This document shows positions 58,136 through 64,000 of a stretch of DNA of 64,000 nt, piece after piece. Below the pieces are notes generated by a model, which was not told the DNA's origin, ran no database searches, and saw only the letters and a list, made by a program, of their open reading frames with translations. The translations under genes were made by a program, and so were the position numbers. Source of the stretch: Aurifilum marmelostoma (Eukaryota; Ascomycota; Sordariomycetes; Diaporthales; Cryphonectriaceae); NCBI GenBank assembly GCA_027559495.1, contig JAMXSV010000008.1, positions 1,674,001 through 1,738,000 of the forward strand. The letters are read 5' to 3'. How positions within the stretch are numbered: the stretch's first letter is position 1; every line of letters begins with the position of its first letter.

Positions 58136-59207
58136 GGCGAGAAGGGGGACTGTGGCTTCGTCGCTGGCGAGGGAATCCACCTTGGCGATTTGTTGAGGGG
58201 GGCGTAAGGGCAGTAGAGGCGGAAATGAGTTCTCCTCTGATGAGTATATGATATATAGGAGACAGAGGCTTGTCGTCCCAGGGGACCACGGCGGGAAGAT
58301 AGGTGACGCCTGGTGGTGAACGACGTGTGTGGCAGTGGGTGCATCTGAAGTGGCGCTCTCACTATAACTGCTTCTAGCTATCAGCTCAGCAAGTATATGA
58401 TGTGCTGGATGGACAAAGGTCAAAAAGGTTCCTGTACAGTAACAAGTCTCTCCGCCTGCTCCTATATTTACACACCCAAAAGACAGAGGTCAAGAATTAA
58501 TTACTACTGTACTAGATCCTAGGTCAACATCGGAAGCGTCTGTAGTGGAGCAACCTTTGTCAACGAGCAAAACTCCCATCTCCATGACGTGAGGCTAAGT
58601 TTTCTTCAGCACGCCATGAGATGCGTAGTAGTGCCTCGCTTGGCTGCTCATGCGGTGCATGCTGGTGACTCCGAAATGTTGATCGCAGAAGTACTCTACG
58701 TCATGACTTAGGGGTGACTTTGGCGGGTGTGCTAAGTAAGAGGATTAAGCACTCGCGCAGCTTTTGGAGTATGCCTAGCCGTTTCGAGCCGTTGCAACGT
58801 GAGAGTAGGATTACCATTAAGAGAGAGAGAGAGAGAGAGAAAAGAAAAACAGAGGAAGAGTTAATAGTGGTTGATGATGAGAAAAGAGGCTGCTCTAGTT
58901 CTAGCTGGCCCTGAGGAAGTTACTGTAAGTGCTGTAGCTGATGGGTGCTATCACTCCTCTTTTTTTCTCTTTTTTTCTCTTTTTTTTTCTTTTTTTTCTT
59001 TCTTTTTTTACTCTTTCTGTCCTCCGCGGCTTCAATACAGTGGTGGCAATACTCTCAATGATCCCGCTCAATTAAGCTCTTCTTCGCTATCGCTTCACCC
59101 AAGTAATTAGATCACAGGCCCTATGAAAACCTGCCCCCTTCGTATCGGGGCCCATGAGTGAGTGTGTCGAGCAGGCGCTACAGTAGACAATGTAATCACA
59201 ACAGTCT
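58136..59207. other. Intergenic region upstream of the SV2-like MFS gene
   Basis: No gene seen. A GA array at about 58,821-58,841 and a long T/C tract (58,959-59,018). The left part is the MFS leader. Confidence 0.55.
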
Positions 59208-60107
59208 TCACAGGCCCAGTCCAAGCCCTGCGTTGAGAGGTGTGATGCCCAGCGCTTGCCACAGCTCCCTGGAGTCGTAACAGCGTTCCAGCTCCTCCAT
59301 CGAACGAGGCAGCGCCCTCACCCCCTCCTCCACCATGAGTTCGCGAACCCAACGTCCCTGCTTGCTTGGCACCGTATCGAGGCCCCCCCTCCGGTTGTCC
59401 ACCGTGTCAGGCCATCCGACAAACAGACTCCACCAGTCATACACAAACCCATCCGTCACCATCCACCTCTGGCCCTTGCCGATCTCTTCCCACCTGCCCT
59501 CCATGCTCCGTCTCATCACCGCCAAGATCACGCGCGCCACATCGGCCCCGTGGATCATATGCAGGCCCGTCTTCCTCCTCACGGCGGCCTTGGTCGGCGC
59601 CACACGGTCCACCCAGTGTCGCATATCCCTGCTCCCTCCCCATAGCCCGGCAAGGTTGAGCACACAGCCGCCCAGCTCGAGCAGCTCGTCCTCGGCCTCG
59701 ACCCTCTCGCCAGACCCTTGGTACGGGCTCCTCCGGTCCATCCAGGGCTCCTGCGCCGGGTCGTGCAGCCAGATCTCCGTGCTGCCCAGCTGGATGAAGC
59801 GGACGTGGTCGTCTTCCGCCCAGCAGTGCGTCGCCGTGTATATCTGCGTGAGGAGTTGGCTCTCGCCCTTGCCCTCGAGCGGGAAGACGATCAGCACGTG
59901 CCGCGCCGAGGGGAGGCTGCCGATCGAGAGGATGAGGTCGGTCTCGGGGCCGAGGGGATCGTAAGTCCACTTGAGCGTCGGGTAACCTGCGACCTGGTGG
60001 CCGTCGGTCGTGGTGGCGGCGAACAGGACCCTGTGCTGCTCGAGCAGCGGGATCAGGAAGGTGGCGGTCCAGCCTGCGCCGAGGATGAGCATGTCTAATT
60101 CCTGCAT
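59208..60107 (-). CDS. NAD(P)-binding Rossmann-fold protein (YeeZ/SDR-like)
   Basis: A single-exon frame of 299 aa from MQELDMLILGAGW; an in-frame ATG at 60,161 exists, but starting at 60,107 puts the nucleotide-binding loop directly at the N-terminus. LILGAGWTATFLIPLL is a GxGxxG-type cofactor loop. VLIVFPLEG, FIQLGSTEIW and GGCVLNLAGLWG follow the order of atypical SDRs (NAD-dependent epimerase/dehydratase-like, YeeZ type), with HGADVARVILAVM in the C-terminal part. No secretion signal. A Tyr-x3-Lys pair is not evident, so the protein may bind NAD(P)H without classical SDR catalysis (inference). Substrate unknown. Confidence 0.82.
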   Translation of the reverse strand: MQELDMLILGAGWTATFLIPLLEQHRVLFAATTTDGHQVAGYPTLKWTYDPLGPETDLILSIGSLPSARHVLIVFPLEGKGESQLLTQIYTATHCWAEDDHVRFIQLGSTEIWLHDPAQEPWMDRRSPYQGSGERVEAEDELLELGGCVLNLAGLWGGSRDMRHWVDRVAPTKAAVRRKTGLHMIHGADVARVILAVMRRSMEGRWEEIGKGQRWMVTDGFVYDWWSLFVGWPDTVDNRRGGLDTVPSKQGRWVRELMVEEGVRALPRSMEELERCYDSRELWQALGITPLNAGLGLGL

Positions 60108-60714
60108 TGTGGATCCGGTTTTTGAGATAATTAGATGGAGAATCGGCGCCGTGGTGCACAACTGATGTGATGATGATGATGATGTTTTTGTTGTTTCACT
60201 GCTGGTGTTGAGAAGCAGAGAAGAAGAGTAGACGAGTGAGTGGATGGAAGGGTTTGTTATTGTCTTGGTTGAAGGAAGTTAACCCCGAGGACGTATTTGA
60301 CAGTCCCTAGAAAACAGTTGCAAATTTTGGGGGTGGCCCTTTCCGACCGGCTGCAGCCGAGAGTCTGTTGTGTGGGCTCGCCTCGGTTGTTGCTGGGAAG
60401 GAGGTGATCCTGATTATTTATACTGTATTAAGCTTCACGGCGCGGCCCGCCCGATTTACCCAGCCGCGTGAACGAATTTGAATACTATCATTTTCATGAA
60501 GCCGACCTAATACCCAAATTAAACAGCCACCTAGGCTGTTCTTTGGGAAATAGTCTGATTATTCTTCTTAAGTATTTTGAGGAACCACAGCGGTCGATTT
60601 GAACAAGACAGGGAAAGCAGACAGACAAACTCGACAAGATCCTCTCGCAATATTAATTAGACAATACAGTACGTACGTAATAACAATGAGACATGCACAG
60701 GGCAGTCTTCATAG
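60108..60714. other. Intergenic region between Rossmann protein and glycosidase
   Basis: Promoter side of the Rossmann gene (TGATGATGATG repeat at 60,170-60,184) and 3' flank of the glycosidase gene. No gene seen. Confidence 0.55.
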
Positions 60715-63036
60715 CTAAACCACCGTCGAAAAGAACTTGATCCCCTTCCCCTGTCTGACCTGGATGGGCCTCAGGTTGCCCTGCAGCCCGCGCAACGAGT
60801 TCTGACCAGTCCCCTGTTGGAAAGTGACCTGTCCCGAGGGAGCCTTGGTGGTGCTCTTGTCCTTTGCAGACCCCCCGTCTGTGTTGTACTCGAGATGGCA
60901 GAACGGAAACAGGTTCGTCGAGGTTAATGTGCTGGCCCCGGGCTCGGTGATGTAGAGACCCAGGTTGTCACCCTTGGCAACTGTAGCGTTCAGGCTTACA
61001 CTCATGGCCTTGAACGACGTGCCTATCTCTGCAGAGGTGAAAGTGGCTGACCCTAACTGCTCGAACGTGTACCTTGAAGAAGAAAAAGAAAAAAAGTCTA
61101 CGTCAATAACAGATTGAAAGAGGGTCTCGGCTTTGGGGTCCCAGGAAAAGCCGGCATGTGGGGAAAAAAAACGAGGAAAAAACTCACGAGGGCGCGACGA
61201 GGTCCTTCAAGGTGCTGAAGCGGAACACCACAACCTCAAGACCGCTCGACTGATTCCCGGCGGCGATGTTGACGGTGGCTGAGGTGAGAGTTCCGTCCTT
61301 TGAGTTGGTCCAGGTCTGGATCACTCGTTGGTAGATGTCGGTGTCGCACACAGGTGCGTACTGTTGGAATTGCCAGTCGCGTGTTAGCATTATTGAATTC
61401 CCAGATGTGCTGCTCAACAGAAATAATGCAGTGGCTGTGTACTCACGTCAGCAAATCTTGGAGACAGATCCGCGGCCTCGGTCAATGCTCCAGAGTCAGC
61501 TGCCCCGTCTCCCAGCGTTAAGGGAACCGTGTACTGGGCATTGGCAGAGCAGTCCAGATCTTTAACACTGCCGTCCTTGTTGAACCGAAGTGGCTGGAAG
61601 AAGTGGCCGGAGAAAGTGTTCCGAGGTCCGCCAGCTGTGGGGGGTTTTTGGGGCGTGGTTAGCCATCATCACTACCTTGAACGGTGCATCGGGGTCGAGT
61701 TGTATCATACGAGTCGTCGTAGCATGCCAGACATAAGTTGTCTCGTTGGTCTCAGGGTCAACAAGAGGTAGAACGCCCTCAACCTGGCCACCACAGTCAT
61801 AGCCAGAGATGATTTGTCGCTGCCAGGGCCCCGAGAGGGACGTCGATCGGTAGACGATGCCAACGGTCCCAGAGCAAAAGCCGCAGGTGTTACTAGCCAC
61901 AACATCTGTGGATCAAAGTGTCAATAAACATCAAAAGTCCATCGCGTCGTTATGAATAGGGAACTCGGTTGCACTGACAATAGATGCCATTGCGCACAAA
62001 CATGTCTGGAGATTCGGTCTGTTGGTCTACCAAGTCGAACGCGGCAGACGTCACATTGGTGCTTGTTTGCGTTGTGTTCAACTGTGACTTGTCAGGACAG
62101 TCCTCTCTCCAAAAAGTATTGTAGTAATGTAATACATTGGGCACGTACAAAATCATCGGTCAGGGGAGAGATGTGCATCGTCTGGAAGAGGGGTGGCCAG
62201 AGACTCCCAGCACGTGGGTCCGCGAAATTGAGAACAGACCATACCAGGTAGGCCCTCCCATCTGTAGAAAGTCAGAAAAATATTGATTCGTGAATCATGC
62301 TACTGGGATTTGCTTTATCGTCACAACATACCAATCGTCACGACACTTTCATCTGCTGGCTGCAGACCATCGAACTGTGGATCCAAGGCTGCTGCACCCG
62401 CAACCGTGAACGGCGTATTTGGTGCGGACGATGTGGCGACCGTATAGCCGGTCCCCAGGTTGGACCACAGCACATACTCCTCTGTTTCCTCGTTGTAGAT
62501 GACGTGGGGCCGTCCGCCGGTTTCCTGGCTTGGAGACAGGACGCCTTCAAATTTCCTGTGTTCGCACATGACGTTAAATCCTGTGTTGCAGAAACAAGTT
62601 ATGGTTAGAGGACTGAACAAACCAGTTGATCAGGTCCACAGATGAATAGCAGATCAGAGGCGGTTCGGGTTGCGCATTGCCACCAGTGGCTGTGAGGTCC
62701 AGACCGTACGAGTAGTACTTGTTCTCTGTGAATAGGGGGCGATTTTATCAGCTTGATGTGTTACCACTGGCATTGTATGAGAGTTTTCTCTCCTACCGAA
62801 ATCTAGTTGTCATATCCAGTCAGCTATGGGGTCATTGATGATGCCTTTCAAGGGGGAGGGAGGGGCTGACAGTAAATCTTCAGGGCATAGGAACTGATGT
62901 GATTCCCATCAACATCAAACAAGAACCGGTTGGCACTGTGAAATGTAACCTTTCCAGCATTCTTTGCGTCCACTATGAATGTTATCAAAGACAGAACGAG
63001 TGCCCCCAGGAGGACAGTAAGGATCCTTTGCGCCAT
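60715..63036 (-). CDS. Secreted GH43-like glycosidase (galactanase-like), ten exons including a 6-nt micro-exon
   Basis: Ten exons: 63036-62871, 62802-62797, 62725-62623, 62555-62332, 62261-62149, 62102-61979, 61905-61711, 61634-61447, 61360-61188 and 61072-60715. Together they total 1,650 nt and give 549 aa without an internal stop. Residues 1-24 (MAQRILTVLLGALVLSLITF...) are a signal peptide. The five-bladed-propeller start is FLFDVDGN; exon 2 encodes only parts of Tyr-Phe-Glu, yielding KIYYFENKYYSYGL. Later blades: GRPHVIYNEETEEYVLW, DGRAYLVWS, SPDMFVRNGIYYVVAS, GGQVEGVLPL and GHFFQPLRFN. These resemble GH43 subfamily-24-like galactan 1,3-beta-galactosidases. A C-terminal beta-sandwich-like part (LEVVVFRFSTL, PIQVRQGKG) follows. 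Putative catalytic acids are the Asp of DVDGN, the Asp of SPDMF, and a later Glu. Intron 5 is only 46 bp. Confidence 0.85.
62797..62802 (-). other. 6-nucleotide micro-exon of the GH43-like gene
   Basis: On the minus strand, cactag-type acceptor (AACTAG) precedes ATTTCG, which is followed by GTAGGA. The flanking introns are 68 bp (62,803-62,870) and 71 bp (62,726-62,796), both GT-AG. Including these six bases joins KIY to ENKYYSYGL in frame as KIYYFENKYY, the family pattern. Joining the flanking exons directly creates an in-frame TAG. Confidence 0.75.
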
Positions 63037-64000
63037 TGTCAAAAGCTGGTGAAGAGACGCAAACGGTGAGTCGTCACGGCGTTTTCTTTTCTCCCCTTCT
63101 GAAGGTCGGTCACAGCAGAACAACGAGCTGTCTCCAACACCGCAAACAACAAATCGGTGAGGTTCCAACCCGGGCAATATCAATGCAACCGCATGTATAC
63201 TACTACCGTGTTTATCGTGAATATCAATCTCTCGGGTTATCCGGGCACCCCGGCATCGACTACCCCATGGGGTCGGGAACAGGTTCCGCTTTAGAAGTGG
63301 ACTGGGGCCAGTTTTGCGGGGTTTGGACTTCAACCAAGTCGGTCTATGTCGTCTCGTGACGATGTTGGCCAGGATGAGTATCAGGGATACCTCATCTTCA
63401 GCCCTCGGCGGCGCCTCACGCCACGTGCGCCGCGGTTGTCGAGAGCGGCTTTTCCACACGCGTCAACAAGCGCCTCTCGGGAACTCCACGATAAGTTTTT
63501 GACGTGGGGATTAACAACTTACAGTAATTACAATGTAATTAAGCTTACAATGAAAAGTATTCGTACCTTTATGCCGACGGAGCGCAGATTAGACATCCGG
63601 GGGCTGGACTGGAGATCTTCTCATTTCTGACCCAAAACGTGATAGCCCCTATATCATCAAGCCTTCTTTTTCAGGGGATGCTGGCAAATGCTTGAGAAAG
63701 TTTTTCACATGGTTATATCATCTTCGTCCGGCATGTCAATGACTTGCCAGATCATCTCATCAACGTGGGCTCTCCTTGGCATTACTTAGATGACTTAACT
63801 GGCCCGACATGGGATGGGATATTCTGACATCGGGAGACCAAAGTCGGGACCGACAGTGTTGATGGCCAAGCCTCAGCCCTAGGAAACATTACTTTAACTT
63901 GGACCTTAACATTTTCAGCTCTGCACAGCTTCGTAAGCTCAGAGATAGCTTTCATCAGAGTATCCGCATCCTTTAGTCCGTTCCTGACCTGAAGGGGTTG
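63037..64000. other. Upstream region of the glycosidase gene to window edge
   Basis: Promoter and leader of the GH43-like gene, then sequence without a supportable gene. Short open frames (63,036-63,630) show no family features; the last 400 bp are AT-richer. Confidence 0.5.

Overview
The window is nuclear DNA from a filamentous ascomycete (Pezizomycotina, most likely Sordariomycetes). Every recognisable gene is eukaryotic. Most genes carry short GT-AG introns (46-140 bp), and coding third positions are rich in G/C. Several families are typical of moulds: Zn2Cys6 regulators, MFS transporters, secreted hydrolases and a Kex2-type repeat precursor. Spacers are long and full of pyrimidine tracts and microsatellites. 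No operons, CRISPR, rRNA or convincing tRNA genes were seen.

Layout. 1-843: 3' end of MCM2. 2.57-5.33 kb: GH3/PA14 beta-glucosidase (+). 5.8-7.5 kb: class-3-like aldehyde dehydrogenase (-). 8.6-10.6 kb: fungal membrane protein (-). 10.7-13.6 kb: transposon-rich gap with an LTR, a 522-bp DNA-transposon remnant with ~50-bp terminal inverted repeats, and a second related LTR in the opposite orientation. 13.7-15.7 kb: trypsin-like protease-domain protein (-). 16.8-17.6 kb: secreted precursor with four 44-residue repeats, each ending in KR (-). 18.9-20.9 kb: MFS transporter (-). 22.3-24.2 kb: Rieske/AIF-like flavoprotein (+). 25.1-27.4 kb: Zn2Cys6 factor (+). 28.0-30.5 kb: S10 carboxypeptidase (-). 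31.3-33.8 kb: second Zn2Cys6 factor (-). 37.8-40.8 kb: coiled-coil protein (+). 40.8-46 kb: gene-poor, with one 37-codon membrane peptide ORF. 46-47.9 kb: small hypothetical protein (+) and an SDR (-). 49.4-50.5 kb: MAD2 (+). 50.9-53.4 kb: UBP14/USP5-like deubiquitinase (-), head to head with ISU1 (+, 54.5-55.2 kb). 56.0-58.1 kb: SV2-like MFS transporter (-). 59.2-60.1 kb: Rossmann-fold protein (-). 60.7-63.0 kb: ten-exon GH43-like secreted glycosidase (-).

Housekeeping functions (DNA licensing, spindle checkpoint, Fe-S scaffold, ubiquitin recycling) are interspersed with accessory ones (glycosidases, protease, transporters, regulators). Exon joins were chosen so that splice sites, phase and family motifs all agree. 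Three genes (beta-glucosidase, fungal membrane protein, SV2-like MFS) read correctly only if one base is removed from a run of C on the + strand. I treat these as probable homopolymer errors rather than true pseudogenes.

The most interesting signals are the Kex2-repeat precursor, a 63-codon transmembrane-encoding extension in frame behind the TAG stop of the Rieske flavoprotein, a 6-nt micro-exon in the GH43-like gene, an unannotated-size membrane peptide gene, and the set of three matching C-run frameshifts.
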